From Halichondria panicea (taxonomy: Eukaryota > Porifera > Demospongiae > Suberitida > Halichondriidae): a DNA stretch of 64,000 nucleotides. The notes beneath the pieces were generated by a model. That model saw only the letters and a list, made by a program, of their open reading frames with translations. It made no database searches and had not been told where the DNA came from. The position numbers were made by a program, and so were the translations under genes. The DNA is taken from positions 5,678,120-5,742,119 of the forward strand of contig NC_087389.1 of the NCBI RefSeq assembly GCF_963675165.1, given 5' to 3'. Shown piece by piece: positions 18,485 through 30,681 of this stretch (positions are counted from its first letter, which is position 1; each line of letters starts with the position of its first letter).

Positions 18485-21310
18485 ACTGTACGTATATACC
18501 TCGCTTGCACATAATGACCAAGTAAAATAACTTATCCACTATACATGGAACCCCAACAGACATTCCTTACTGGTATATTGATTACTCATTCTCATCTTCT
18601 TACACACAGGTTCCATTACAGGGGACGATGGGCCTGAGGGGGATAATACAATGATACGAAAATACTTTGTTATACTAATATAGTACACAAATATAAAAGC
18701 TGCAAATATTTACGTATAGTGCTACATAACTACCGGAGTATTGCAGCTGATCTCTCTTTCTTTCAGTATCCATATCTCTCGTAACAGAGGAGGCTTCACC
18801 TATAACAAAAGGAAACAAAATATTGCTGAACACTGCACCTACCAGAACTTTCGATAAACTGTAATTATAGTTGCAATTTACATGAAGGCAAAAACAGTAT
18901 GACTATTCAGTATCGTAATCTAATAAGTGATAGTAAAGCAATGTATGTCATGTACTTACCAGATTGTTGCTGCTGATCACTCAATGTCATCTTTGTACAC
19001 ATGTCTCCCGTAACAGAGGATGATGCACCTAATTGAGGGGGAAAACAAAAAGGTAACTTTCAATTTTAAAAAACGACTGTACTCACCAGAACCTTCGCTA
19101 TTGTCCAGCCAGATTCTATGTTCATCACTGAGCTCTCCCCACACACGTGTCTGAAGGGAGCACTTCCAAAACTTACAGCCACTCCATTCGATCACATCAG
19201 CAAGGTGCAATTTGCCAGTGCTCTTCTTGCATGGGCAAAAGATGGCTGTCTTGGGTGTGTCGTTGTTGTAATGCAACACTGCACACGACAATTTAATGCT
19301 GTGCAAAATTTCGTTTCGAATCATAGGGCATACTTCATTGCGAAGAGAAACAGGGACGTCGATATACACTTCCATATATGAGAAGGAGTCGATCAGAGTC
19401 ACGGTACACGGGAGATCGGAGATTTCATACTGGATACAATTTTTAGCAAAAATGCTTGTTTCGCCTGAAGGGAGCAAAACTTTCCAGCCCACCCTCTTGA
19501 TCACGTCCACAACTAGACAGCAAAAGACTCCAGAGCGAATACACCCACTACGAAAGTAGATAGCGAGGGGCGCTATTGTGAAGGAGGAACGGATTTTATC
19601 TAGCTCAGCAGGTGGGATGGATTTGAGTAGAGATGGCATGAAGAACTCGGCTTGGTGGAGAGTGGACTCCACTAGTGGAATGGGAGCAATCACGAGAAGC
19701 TCTTTCATGATCAACAGCATATCTTCTGGAGAAAAGATGCCTTTAACGTAATGCTTCTCAAAGAATCGTAGGAACTTTAAATTGATTATGCCTTCGTCTC
19801 GAAATCTCTTCCATTCGGCCTCGATCCCTCTTGTACTTAGAGTAGAGCGTGATTTGACTTCAGCATTCCTCAGGGAGATGGCGTGCTGTGAGAGCTCGGT
19901 GATCTTGTCTAGTGGAATCTGGGCATCCACAAACACTGTGTTGGGGAGAATGGAGGGATAGTAGTGCGCTATACACACGTTGTCAAAGAAGACCAGAGCA
20001 GCTTCAAGATCTTGGAGCGCATAACGAAATCGAGTGGCTAATCGAAGACATTCTTCAATGCCTAGTACACCTCGCTCGAGACTGGCAGATAAACTCTGGA
20101 GAAGTGAATCCAAGAAGGACCACCAGATGGGCATTTTGACTTGTAGCGGAATAGAACGCTCAATAGCTATTCTAATCCTATTGGCAGTGGCCAGTGAATC
20201 GTCATTTCGGCTGATTGTGTTGAGATCAAAAATCAGATTGTTAAACGCAAGATCGTTGTACACTAATAGCTTCTTGATATCGGGTGGCAGCATGTCGAGA
20301 ATCTCTTGATTCCTCTTGCTAAGAGTATCCAAGCTCTTGAGCTGATCCAAGAATGTGCCCACAAAGATCATTTTTGGCTTCTTGTCTTGTGAGGTATGGG
20401 ACTCAATGGATCGAATGAGACTCTGAAGTGTCTCCCCGAGGGTCATGTGAGATGCATGAGGACTACCAACAAGTTGCCCATCCTTGTAGTACTCGTCAGA
20501 AGGGAAACTGGAGAGTTCGTCAATCAAACGCAGGACTATCAACGCCACCGAAATGTGCTTGATGAAGAGAGGGCTGATGTCGTGGAATTGGGGTTGTCCG
20601 CCACAGTCGGTAACGTACACCCAGTTGGAATCAAACAGTTCTCCTTCTTGCTGGTAACTGCTCGACAGTTGGTCAGTTCCCTGTGTGGCTGGCTTCAGCT
20701 CTTCTGCCACACCACTCACTACACTCGCTATCACTTCATCGATGGCTTCGTCCAACTTTGCAGAGCCAGAAATTTCATCGGAATCGTTGCTCGAACTGCA
20801 ATCAGAAAATGGCTCATCGGAATCAGAAAGTTGCTCATCGGAACCAGATATCGATCTTGGCTCGGTTGTGGTCATCTTCTTCAAGCTTTCGGCAACCCTT
20901 GATGCCGTAGATGGATCAGTGCTTTCTTTTGGTAGCTTGGCGATGATTTGAGCTAGTAGATTGCGCAGTTTTGACTGAGACATCTCTTCCCAGCCTCTTC
21001 CAGTTGACCTGAATTTTGCGTTGGACACAGGTCGAATGCGTACTGGCTTTTCCATACAAGGAGTGCTGTCTCGCTGCAGTGGAGGGGGCTTGTTAGTTAG
21101 CAGGTGCTTGAGGTTGGTCTTCCCTGTTCCCGCCGGTCCAAACACGAGCATGTTGACAATGTTGACCAAGACGTGTCCGTGCTTCATCCCCTCATCAAAC
21201 AACCGCTTAGATTCTAAACAGGATGTGTGAATGTAACTAACTAGATGCAATACTTCACAGCTAGGTGACAAGACTATCGTAGAAACTGGATTATTAGCGC
21301 ATGCGCTCAT
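16186..21310 (-). CDS. P-loop GTPase (Roc/COR-like) with death domains
   Basis: Eight exons join in frame to about 1,047 residues: 21310-19087, 19028-18960, 18799-18734, 18633-18571, 17903-17835, 17245-17106, 16815-16554 and 16436-16186 (TGA). The ORF extends to 21322 only with a non-ATG codon, so I start at ATG 21310. Residues 58-65 are GPAGTGKT (Walker A); 235-239 are DCGGQ followed by PQFHD (switch/Walker B); the guanine-specificity motif is VGTFLD (317-322), atypical for NKxD/TKxD. Residues about 145-180 are an acidic Ser/Asp linker. Then comes a long helical region like the COR part of this family, five short linker exons, a full death domain and a second death-fold-like tail. Members are thought to act as cytosolic signalling scaffolds for apoptosis or immunity; this role is family inference. 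No lesion seen. Confidence 0.85.
16554..16815 (-). CDS. Exon encoding a complete death domain
   Basis: 87 residues from ALTIYDLQHVYEKLKS through WFDLGLALGLSYPDLTNI to HVTWSLLSDGLKKPTVELIN. It shows the death-domain signature: Trp before LG..LGLS, DL..I, then TW..L..ALK-like and a final amphipathic helix. A homotypic interaction module. It starts at phase 0 and ends at phase 1. Confidence 0.85.
17106..17245 (-). CDS. Linker exon 5, extended into death-fold half
   Basis: Starts with the linker motif GELSSVTVMEDVCKKTGVRD and continues QQLDQEIPESDIVLIAEKFP, ending VHK at phase 0. The extension looks like helix 1 of a death fold. Confidence 0.82.
17835..17903 (-). CDS. Linker exon 4 (symmetric, 69 bases)
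   Basis: Encodes KPSSATGDTLMKTERKSDQQ-YS between an AATTAG acceptor and a GTATGT donor, phase 1 at both ends. Homologous to linker exons 1, 2, 3 and 5. Confidence 0.82.
18416..18476. repeat. (CA)n microsatellite, about 30 units
   Basis: An almost perfect CA run within the intron between linker exons 3 and 4. The rest of that intron (17904-18570) holds no other recognisable element. Confidence 0.98.
18571..18633 (-). CDS. Linker exon 3 (symmetric, 63 bases)
   Basis: Encodes GPSSPVMEPVCKKMRMSNQY. Donor A-GTAAGG, acceptor CTCAG; phase 1 at both ends. The least conserved of the series. Confidence 0.75.
18734..18799 (-). CDS. Linker exon 2 (symmetric, 66 bases)
   Basis: Encodes GEASSVTRDMDTERKRDQLQ-YS. 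Acceptor TTATAG, donor GTAGTT; phase 1 at both ends. Confidence 0.8.
18960..19028 (-). CDS. Linker exon 1 (symmetric, 69 bases)
   Basis: Encodes GASSSVTGDMCTKMTLSDQQ-QQS. Acceptor CAATTAG, donor GTAAGT; phase 1 at both ends. It directly follows the big GTPase exon, whose last residues are NSEGS before GTGAGT at 19087. Reading through that donor gives an open tail to 18977, which I regard as retained intron. Confidence 0.82.
19087..21310 (-). CDS. Large GTPase exon of the death-domain gene
   Basis: A single uninterrupted exon of about 741 residues with the P-loop, DCGGQ switch region and downstream COR-like helical region (WWSFLDSLLQSLSASLERGV, IINLKFLRFFEKHYVKGIFS and others). A lone large exon followed by tiny ones is striking. 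No upstream exon could be identified. Confidence 0.85.
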
Positions 21311-21329
21311 GCATGGGGTCAATAGCTAC

Positions 21330-23750
21330 TTATATTCGAGAATGCGCCTATAATGCAGTTATATTCTAGCCCCACCCAGTAACCGGATATATCATGATTA
21401 TATATGTTCAGTTCAATTTACAGTTCACTTTAAATTCATATCATTATACATATTGACAAGGAACTTGGAACAAAAGGACGTCTCACATTCTCTCAGCATG
21501 ATCAGACAAGGTAACAGCATGCCCAGAGAGTCCTTCCAGATAGATATCACCAGCTATAATTATAGCTACCATGCACTGTACAAGCTAGCTCATAGGAATC
21601 AATTCAAAATGTTCACCAAATAATTATTATTATCTTTCGCATGCGTAGCGGGTAATTTTCGTGGGGTAAAAATTCGTTCAAATCGAACACGGTGATGTTC
21701 GTGAGTCAAAATGTCCATTGCCTGCACTGCATTGCATGCGTTCTGGTCAACCACGCCTAGGTCAGCTTGCCCACGAAAATAATAACGAATATTTTAATTA
21801 CCCCACAAAAATTATCCGCTATACGGTAGTCTGTCAATTGGCTTGGCATAATCAACCCTACAGGTTAGGTAGTCCATTGGTTTGGATATAGCCTCAACAA
21901 AACAAGTTATTAGTGTTTCAGATTTTGATGTTAAAGTCTCCCACACGCCTCAGGGTTAATTGCATTGACATTCTGCGCAACCAAGACAGTGTGAAAACAC
22001 AATACAATAACAGTACTTGTGATCACACATACATGTTGTATTGTAAACAAAATTACATCAAATCATACGTAACTTGGTGCATGTACAATAGAGTACATTG
22101 AGTGTGGAAGGCAACTAGGTAGCTCTAGTTATACAATAGAAAAGCATTTAATGGAAATACCGGCATCGATCTGCTACAAACAATGGATACAGCAGCTGTA
22201 CGTACATAAAACTTTAAAGCTTGCTAAGTGAGTGACCCACCAATGACAGGGAATGTGGCTGATCATTACAGGAATGTGCGAATTAACATGATGATGTCAC
22301 TAAGTACACAGTACAACGTTACCAACCCAATCACTCAATCACAGTGACTGTACATGTATGTGCGCATATATTGATGCAATGTCCGATAAACAGTATCCAT
22401 AATTAATTATAACACATGTACCACAGTGTGTGGAATATAGTCAAAGGAACAATGCTCTAGCTTGATCAAACCAGGACCACATGGAAGGGAGTAAGCAACT
22501 AATACACACCATATAAATACATGTCAGGTATGTCAAACACACTTGTAGTAATGTAATTTGTGTGTGTTGACCAAGGCTAGGCGGGCTAATCATAGATTAA
22601 GTCTACGCATGTGCTTGTGCAATTAATCCATGATTTGAGTGGTTGCATACAAACCTTATTAAGGTAATGAAAGAGGTGAAGCCAACAGTTTAATAAGAGC
22701 GGGATTACCAACATTGAAACATTGAGACAGCGAACAACAGCTGTACGTACACACTACATGTATACAGTAGAGGACAGATTAAAGTTTATGATGCGTTTGT
22801 TAACCCGAGGCACTCCACGGGCTATAGTAGTCAATCTGTGTGTCTGTGGATATGAGTCTATACTCACCCGGATGTGATAGCACTGTATTGGTACCATGGA
22901 TAGCCTCAACACAACAAGGTTTTATAATATTAAAGGTTAAAGCTTTGTTGTCGAGCAAAAGCTAAAAAGCATGAACTGCACTGCAAGTTGGCCTAGATAT
23001 ACACGTGACTTTGACTCGAGGCTGTAAACGTATAGACCTCAAACTAACACCGAGGGTATGCACTTCAGTTTGATTCTGTTGCACAAACAAAATAATTGTT
23101 TTTGTGCATGTGCGCTCAAGCTTGCAATATATAGGTACTGAGAGCAAAAACATTTTAACTTTCCTCGTAAATAATTGGAAAATGCAGAGCGGGATTACAA
23201 ACATTGTACAATGGATTTTATACGTACAGTCTACTAATAACTATAGTCACGGTAGAGGACAAATTAACGTTTCTGTTCTGTTTGCATATAATTATAGTCT
23301 CTGCATTTGTGCTGATTCTGTTGCACAAGCCAGTGGGAAATGCAGTAGCTAGGAAGGTACTGAGAGCGAGCGGAAAACATTTGAACGCCCAAGCACAGGA
23401 AGCCACACCCACTTTCCTGCGCATGACAGGTGTGGTCACTAAACGTACAAAAGCTCAATCTGAATACCTAGTGCTGCTCACTGCTTATGAATAGCTCCAC
23501 TTTAGCTTATACTATAAGGCCTAGAGGGGTGCTCATCTCATAGCTGGATAAGCAAAACAATTGTTTTTGTGCATGTGCAATCAAGCTTGCAATATCAAAC
23601 CACTAATCATATTCATAGTAATCAAGGCTGATAATGTAAACACAGTAATCACTAAACCATGCACAGGTGGTACAGTCAAATTCCTCAGTCACCAAATATT
23701 CCAGTTATATGGTACTATATGCGAACGAAACAGAAACTTTAATTTGGCAA
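21330..23750. other. Intergenic stretch without recognisable gene
   Basis: AT-rich with stops in all frames; the ORFs are short and not protein-like. It holds one MITE (21644-21829) and two copies of ttttgtgcatgtgc..tcaagcttgcaatat (23099 and 23565). It may contain the promoter of the death-domain gene just right of 21310, but I see no certain core element. Confidence 0.6.
21644..21829. mobile_element. MITE family B (CGTAGCGGGTAATTTTCGTG ends)
   Basis: The left end gtagcgggtaattttcgtgg pairs with the right-end complement ccccacaaaaattatccgct-atacgg. A better-preserved copy stands at 42755-42970 and a solo end at 9573-9630. Non-coding. Confidence 0.82.
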
Positions 23751-23796
23751 GTTGCTACAGGTACGAGTGATTGCAACTATGAGCATCAACACTCAC

Positions 23797-24028
23797 TGTA
23801 CTATAAAGTTCCTTGCTCCCCTCACCTTCCTGTCTCCGCCTCTCCTCTCCTCGTCCTCGTATCCTAGCAATCTCATTCTCCGTATTATGTATCAACCTCT
23901 CATACGCCTGTATCTTTGAGACACACTTCTTGATTTCCCCCTCCACCACCTCCAGCTCTCCCTGCAGTTGTCTCCGGTCCTGGTCAGTGATGTCACCAGA
24001 CAGTTTCTGTTGGAGGGCAGCTCTTCTC
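23797..24028 (-). CDS. Coiled-coil exon of an unidentified protein
   Basis: After a CCCCCAG acceptor: RRAALQQKLSGDITDQDRRQ, then GELEVVEGEIKKCVSKIQAY, then IHNTENEIARIRGRGEERRR, and a GTGAGT donor after ELYST. Heptad-like Leu/Ile spacing and a high charge suggest a long coiled coil. The next exon upstream in sense is 24378-24337. No family recognised; a filament, ciliary or motor-associated protein would fit. Confidence 0.7.
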
Positions 24029-24336
24029 TGGGGGGAGTAAAGAATATATATACGACTGAATGAACATTCCACCAAATAGAACATGCAGCTGATACAAATC
24101 ACTACTGCACGTTATAAGGTTAACAAATTGCGTACAATCCACATAACAAAATATAAAGGTCAGCAACCACTAACCTATTCAATCAGTAAAAGTGGACTTA
24201 TAAAACATACACAAAGGTAGACAAAAAGCAACCATTCATCATACAATGGACAGTACATGTACACACATTGTCGTTCTGCTAGACTACGTGTACCACTCTT
24301 ACCACGAGAGTAGTAAGTGCAACTGTCAACACTCAC

Positions 24337-24378
24337 CGTCTCGTGACTCTTCAGTTCACTTTCCTCCTTAGCCTTCCA
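24337..24378 (-). CDS. 42-base micro-exon, WKAKEESELKSHET
   Basis: Fourteen codons between TTGTCCAG and GTGAGT, phase 0 at both ends, highly charged like the following coiled-coil exon. It is the clearest member, or the downstream neighbour, of the repeated micro-exon-like units that extend to 26.8 kb. Confidence 0.65.
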
Positions 24379-24519
24379 CTGGACAAGGTGAACAAGACAA
24401 GAGTGATTAGACTGTGTGTTTGTGGTCACACATTATGAGTTGTCTATAGGTGTAGCTACGAGGGTCAGGTAAGGATATGAGACTATACAAACTGAATGCA
24501 CATGAAGTGTACGGTATGT

Positions 24520-26825
24520 TGCCAACATTGTTTGACTCACGTTCTATTGTTCCAGATATTCAGTAGCCATGGAAATGTAGGGAGAGAAAAGAATATAATC
24601 ACAAACCTGTACACTATGATGTCAATAATTTATATTACACGGCATGTTCTCATACGTACAACTCAAACATTACTGACACAAGTACAGTCACAAGTCAGTG
24701 CAGTGTCCCGCTCACCTTCTGTTTAGTCCAATGAGACACCAGCGTAAGACACACATGGAAACAGAGAGAGGGGGATGATGGTAGGAGCAGTGAGTGCATT
24801 CATACATGTCTGTATACTGTAACTTACATTCTGTTGTTCCAGTAATCATTAGCAGTAGTCACATTAACAAGTAGTAGGACACGGACATGTAGAGAAATGA
24901 ACATGTTCAAATACACGAATGCATTCACACATGTATACATCAATTATTGCAAGTACACGTCTGTACAGCATGAAACTATCAAGAGCAGTACCAATCCTAA
25001 ATAAAGCCACACAATTTCTGCCTTCATGCAGTAGTACATGTACACAAGTCAGTCTAGTTTGCCATTAAATATATAATGCTCAGCTAGCGCACACTGACAA
25101 TAATAAACTCACAGCCTGTTGTTGAGTAACAGTCCACAGAGGGTACATGTTAGGAGAGAGGGATATGAACACACTGGTAGTAACTCAGTAGTCACTGGCT
25201 AGTACAGACACAGGTACTTAGTACTAGCAATGGCAGATAATGGAAGGGTCAGTGGGTGGGTCAGTGGAAGAGACGGTAAACGGTACAACAAGCATCTTAC
25301 ATGTATAACTTTGATACATATGATTTTGTTTGTCGTACAATACAACACAAGCACTCCATGAGACACACACACAATCACAACATACCTTAATGGTACCCTG
25401 AGAGACATCAAACGGTACATGTGAGGGAGAGATTTAATCTTAACACACATACAAGACATCAGATCAGTTGGTGTGTATGGGACTGACTACACATAGCAAC
25501 AAGTGGAATACATCTAGACCTGGCACATTAAAGCTCTTTGGAACAATCTTGAGAAACCAAGAACTTAATTAGTTGGGGAATTTACATGTACACAATGTAC
25601 ACAATGCATGTACATGTGTGGTATTTCTAAATTGTGCGTAAAAATAATGGGACTACGAATATTACAAGGTTACTGTTCAGAAATTTACGTACATGCAGAT
25701 TTAGGAAAGTTAGTCAGTACAAACATTTTGGGCAAGTTTGGAGCATGTGTAATGTGCCCTGGCCTACACCTGGGGTAACCACAAACTGTGAGGCTGATAT
25801 CGTCCTCGTAGCCGTGGTCTACCCTATACGAGGGAGAGGGTCAGCTCTAGAGGACAAGGGACACACTAGTCATGCTAGGTAACCAGTACATCCGTACACA
25901 TTGCAGCTGAACCATTTTAGTGTGTGGACATTGAGTACCCATAAGAAGCTCACCTCCTACAGTAGTCCAAATCAGTGTGAGGTCCAACATAGGAATGAGT
26001 GTGTGCATGGGAAGAGACAAACACGATAATGTACCAACTTGAGATGCATATTCTATGAACCAACAAAAGTATTAAAAGTACAACCTAATAAGTTTTGTGG
26101 GCCTCGGCTAATACCAAGTTGGCAATATGCAAATTAAAAGGCAAAGACATTTTACGATTTCCTACAATTAGTGTAGGAGTTCCTATAGTAACCATTAAAA
26201 TAAGTGTACACGTGCAAACACAACTTACATGCTGTTGATCCAGAGAGGGAGAGTCCACAGGGCAAACACGTGGGAAGATAGTAAATGAATGATTACGAGG
26301 TTGAATCTGATCATACTAAATATTTCCCTATATAACACTATGGCACTGCACACACACAAGAGTAATAATGGGGAAGTAGAAACATCACAGAATATGCAAC
26401 AGACACTAAATACTCTGACAACACACACCAACTTACAGCCTGTTGTTTCAGAGGGTCAGTCAAAGGTGAGGTGGAGATGCATGAAATGGAAGGAAGAGAA
26501 CATTAGTGCAGTGATACAGTACACTGGTGATGCATGACACAGGGGAGGGGAAACAATTGTGGACAGCCAAACATGCAGACTGAAACACTTGATTAACCAT
26601 GCATACTTTCAGGTACTACTATATGAGTAGATCTACTGGTCTCAATTAAGGAATAGTATCACATTCAGTTATCCGTATGTGCTCTTCTTTACACTGTCTA
26701 CCTCCTAACAACAAGTGCTCAGAGCACAAGCATGTCAGCTTGGTAGAATGTGATTGCACACAACGTACCTCAATGGTAATCTGTTGTCCATCCAGAGAGA
26801 GTGGTACATGTGGAGAGAACAACAA
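24520..26825 (-). repeat. Tandem array of micro-exon-like units
   Basis: About nine donor-like sites on the minus strand, near 24535, 24712, 24824, 25108, 25382, 25945, 26224, 26433 and 26765, recur every 100-550 bases. Most are preceded by a variant of CTGGAACAACAG(A/G). In plus orientation the unit reads ttacattctgttgttccag, a few tens of variable bases, often (gt)ccacag, then acatg..ggagagag and aatga. Translations end in LEQQ-, LDQQ- or TQQQA-like residues, compatible with coiled-coil micro-exons. The acceptors are not clear, so exon status is unproven. Confidence 0.5.
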
Positions 26826-27404
26826 CATGAGATAAAACACCTCACACTGACAGGGTAGAGTGTAGGCACTATACTGTGATGAATGAATGATGCCAAGTGT
26901 GTTTATGGGTGGTCAACAAGTACATCTAGGCACTAGGAGAATGCACTGATCATTGAGTATCTATCTATCATGTGCATATCATACCCTTTCCCCATAAGTG
27001 AGTCCATCTGTCAACTGTGGGGAACTAGCAGCATTCAGTGTTGTAGATTCAGCCATTATCAATCTCAAATTAGTTCTTTGTTTGTTTCAAGGGCTGTTTC
27101 AACAAAGAGGGGCGTAGCTTGTAGGTTAAATGAGGGATTTTCCCACAGCAGCCAATTATGTAAGGGAATTTCCCAGCAAAGAGATTGATTGCTTCATGTA
27201 CTAAAATTGTAGACCACAGTCAATAATTGTATCAAATGATCACTTGAGGACAACACAATGAATGAGGTATAATTATACAAAAACAAAGTGTGTAAATTAT
27301 GTTCAGTTCAAGTCCAGGAAGCAGCTGTCACAGACTCTGACCAACTTCTTAGGAGGGCAGCTGGGTGCTTTGTGAAGTGCACTGTTGGCAGAATATCATC
27401 CTCT

Positions 27405-27420
27405 GTGTGTGTGTGTGTGC

Positions 27421-27479
<59 letters not shown>

Positions 27480-27482
27480 GGG
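27405..27482. repeat. Long (TG)n microsatellite
   Basis: About 36 TG units with a few TGCG interruptions, ending in a G-run. Others over 25 bases: 27665-27692, 13148-13186, 29745-29772 and 43249-43306. Confidence 0.97.
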
Positions 27483-27663
27483 GTGGGATCCATTAATTAA
27501 TTAATGTCTGAACATACGTAACAGTACATACATGACTGTACATGTAGACACGGCTTATAATAATCATATGTTGGAATCTACAGGTAGGCAGTGGTATCCA
27601 TTAGTATGTGTTACTGAGGTATGCACTAGAATAGCCTAGCGTATATAGACTAACAGGGAGACG

Positions 27664-27694
<31 letters not shown>

Positions 27695-28404
27695 CGTGTA
27701 CTACAGTACACTAGAATATTTGGGCCCAAAAGCAATCACTGATCTCTAAACACATCATTAGATGGTATTTCAAAGGACAAATAATTATTTCTAGTTAGTA
27801 CTACAGCTGTTTGCATAGCCTAATCCTAAAATCTTATCATTACCACAAAATCACCATAGAATGTTGCTATTCTAACAACATCCTGAGCAATGATGGCTTC
27901 CAGAACTTGTATGGTACTTTTTAGGGCTAATATTTTCTGTGAGATAAAATTAGACCCTCGACAATTCCCCGCTATAAGGTGGTATCAATGGTAGATGCTC
28001 TTATCTACTCTTGGTGGTATGGAAACTCACATACAAATTTTATGGTGAGAATTTGAAGTAGAGAATGGGCTGGGACTAGCTTGCATATACCAGCAGATAT
28101 ACCTGTATAGCTACTAATCTGTCCACTGCATGTATGGAAAGCAGTGTGAAGGCTGAACAGCATGCAAGTCTCAGCATAAAGCGTTAATTGGTAGATCCCC
28201 AGTGTTCTATGAGTTCCCATAGTCTAGTTCTAGAAGCCATCATTGCTCTTCTTATTTATAACTATACTACATGCATGTACATGTATTTATACTATTTGCA
28301 TAGCAACATTGTATGGTGGTTTGTGGTAATGAAGTGAATGATTTAGTATTTAGCAAGGTCTGTGCAAACAGCTGATAGTGAACACCTAGTAGCACTCACT
28401 GTAC

Positions 28405-28484
28405 CTGTAGTCCTGCCTGCAGCTGTTGGGTCTGTCCTGCCAGACAAGAGCTCTCTTGTATCAGCTCCGATCCTCTTCACTATC
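28405..28484 (-). CDS. 80-base duplicated exon, copy 2
   Basis: As 11918-11997, with VKRIGADTRELLSGRTDP in place of VRRTGADTR. Borders intact. Confidence 0.5.
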
Positions 28485-28929
28485 CTGTGAGGGTGTGTGA
28501 GGGTGTGTGTGTGTGTGTGGAGTGTGTGAAGGTTACAAATTATATGACAGATTTTGATCAACAATTCATGGACCAGTAAAAAATAAAAATTAAGAGAGGG
28601 AGTTTTCAGATACCGGTTGGTTATTTTCGAGGCACGAAATGTTTGAGGTTTTCGAGGATTGACCCAGAAACAGGCAGGCTGATAAAAAAATTAATTAAAA
28701 GGGAGATCGAGTTTTTAGATAGTTTCTACATGTAGAAAAGTTGTTAGGCTTCCCCGAACTATGTTGTGGTAACTAATAAGCCTTATAAGGAAGTAACAGT
28801 AGTTGTTGGGTTCACAAAGGAACCCATGAAACTTGTAGCTTGTAAAACAGCTGCATTCTAACATCTCTTTATTAGGTACAATAGTACAGCACTCACTGAT
28901 CTAAGCACATCATTAGATAGACCAATCAA

Positions 28930-29035
28930 TTCAAGCCCAAGCGGGGCCCAAGCCAGGCCAAGCCCAATCGGGGCCCAAGACAGGCCAAGCGCAAGCCAAG
29001 CGCAATTCAAGCCTAAGCCAAACCAAGCGCAATTC
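28930..29035. repeat. CCAAGC-rich repeat beside dynein copy C
   Basis: A longer version of the repeat at 1-95; it follows the AAA2 exon in gene sense. Confidence 0.8.
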
Positions 29036-29059
29036 AAGAGTGGTGTTATGTAGACTCAC

Positions 29060-30591
29060 TGAGGCTTGTGACAAATCATCTGCTTCAAAGATGAGGTTCA
29101 TACAGTTGCTCATTTGAATGATCTCCCCCGACATGAGACACAGCTTCTTGTTGTCATCCAGTACAGTGTTCATGGACTCCATCCACAGAGTGTCTATAGG
29201 ACCATCAAACACCACCCACTTACGGTCATCATTTTGTGCAGGTGCAAACTCCCTACACACACAGATATAAGCACTCATCAATCACGCAATGATACGTACG
29301 TAGCTATCAAAATGGCTGTAAAAAGCGCAAGGCTATTATATACTTTGCTTTTGCTAAAATTGCAGGATTTCTACTAATCACAAAACTTACATCTACATGT
29401 AAGCACACCATTGGAAAGGTTGTTCTCAGAGCTAGCAATTAGATTTGACAAAAATTACAGGCTACCAAAAACAGCTGAATTGTTGAAAAGCTATAGCCTT
29501 GTGCTTTTGTTACAATAGAGCGCAACTATATATGCACAGGATTAGGCTCACCTGAATGTGTTGGCTACCACACCATCAGTCCACTCGTGTGACACAGGGT
29601 TAAACTGACAAACAGTTGACCCTTAGTGACAGCCTTGGGGTTGATGACTCTATAGCCAGTATTGTTCTCTTCCATCTGTCCCCTCTCATTGATTAGTGTG
29701 AGTGTGTCAGCTAGTACATGTACCTCTAGGACTTTGGTCTTGCCTGGTGTGTGTGTGTGTGTGTGTGTGTGTGGGGGGGGGGTTACTACGGTAGATGAAT
29801 AGCAATGATATTGTATATAGGAGGGAGGTTGTTAAACACTTTAAATTCCACTACAACATGACCTTAGAAAGTACAAGTGGTACTGGGGCTCTTTAAACGG
29901 CCATAACTTTAGTTGCAATTTCAAATTTTGGGGGATTTTCTGAAAGCTATGATTTGTTTAAATCCAAAATTTGGTAGGGGAATAGTTAGATCGCAAAGAT
30001 TTTTTACCGGCAAATATTCTAGCCATACGGTAGGCCTCTCCTAGCTTATAGTACCATACCTTGGGTAGGTTGACGTTCATGATGGATCTGAGCAGTAACA
30101 CGTCTTCATGTTCGTTAGGGTACTTTAGTTTCAGATGACCGGCTGCCACCAACACTGACTGGACTGCACGCATGCGTACAGTGTGCAATAGTGAGTAGGT
30201 CGAGTATACAGTACAGTGGGTTGTACCCACCATAGTCAAAATGGAGTTGGCTGGAGAGTTGCTCTGAACACAGTCAATAGGTCATGACAATCTTGACGGC
30301 CAGATTACGAGCATCCACAAAACCATAAGAGTAGAGAGAGATCTCTCCAATCATGGCATAGTCTGGCACCATCATGGCCACTGTACGAAACAACACCTAC
30401 AGAGAGAAATATTGAAATGCATAGAGGCTAAATAGAAAGTACCGATAGTTACCTTTAGATTGTCTGGTAGTTCAGAGCGGCCAGCATAACCTGGGTTCAT
30501 GGTTCATGGTGATGCAGACAAAGCACGATGGCCGCAGGTTCAGAGTAGTGCCCTCAAATACAAATGTCTTTAGATGAGTTTTCACTGCTCT
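29060..30591 (-). pseudogene. Dynein heavy chain fragment, copy C
   Basis: All five exons are recognisable: 1 (about 30591-30453), 2 (30396-30231), 3 (30175-30060), 4 (29743-29552) and 5 (29252-29060). Three lesions: the shared 7-base duplication in exon 1; the exon 3 acceptor, ctgtag in other copies, reads ctgtac, so the AG is lost; and exon 4 lacks one base (ctgacaaacag against ctgaccaaacag). Exon 3 has MNVNLPK in place of MDVNLPK. It is followed on the plus side by the same MITE C and hairpin J as copy A. Confidence 0.9.
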
Positions 30592-30681
30592 CAAGATGGA
30601 CAAAATGTATAGAGTAATTATAGGGATTGTTGAACGGCCATAATGATTATAATTTTTTTTATATACATAATAAAATTATAC

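Noticed and set aside
18199..18510. Minus-strand frame with a long Cys-Val run before SASNSFYSHALLDL
   Set aside because: The run is the (CA)n array inside an intron of the death-domain gene; it has no splice support.
20396..20902. 168-codon plus-strand frame
   Set aside because: It is the antisense of the large GTPase exon; the minus-strand frame has the P-loop and the switch motif.
21330..23750. tRNA or other small RNA gene
   Set aside because: I looked for cloverleaf-like boxes (GGTTCGANNCC type) and found none that I could support here or elsewhere in the window.
27308..27493. Minus-strand frame PTVHFTKHPAALL as an exon
   Set aside because: The duplicate at 14990-15070 has an indel in the frame and neither copy has clear splice borders.
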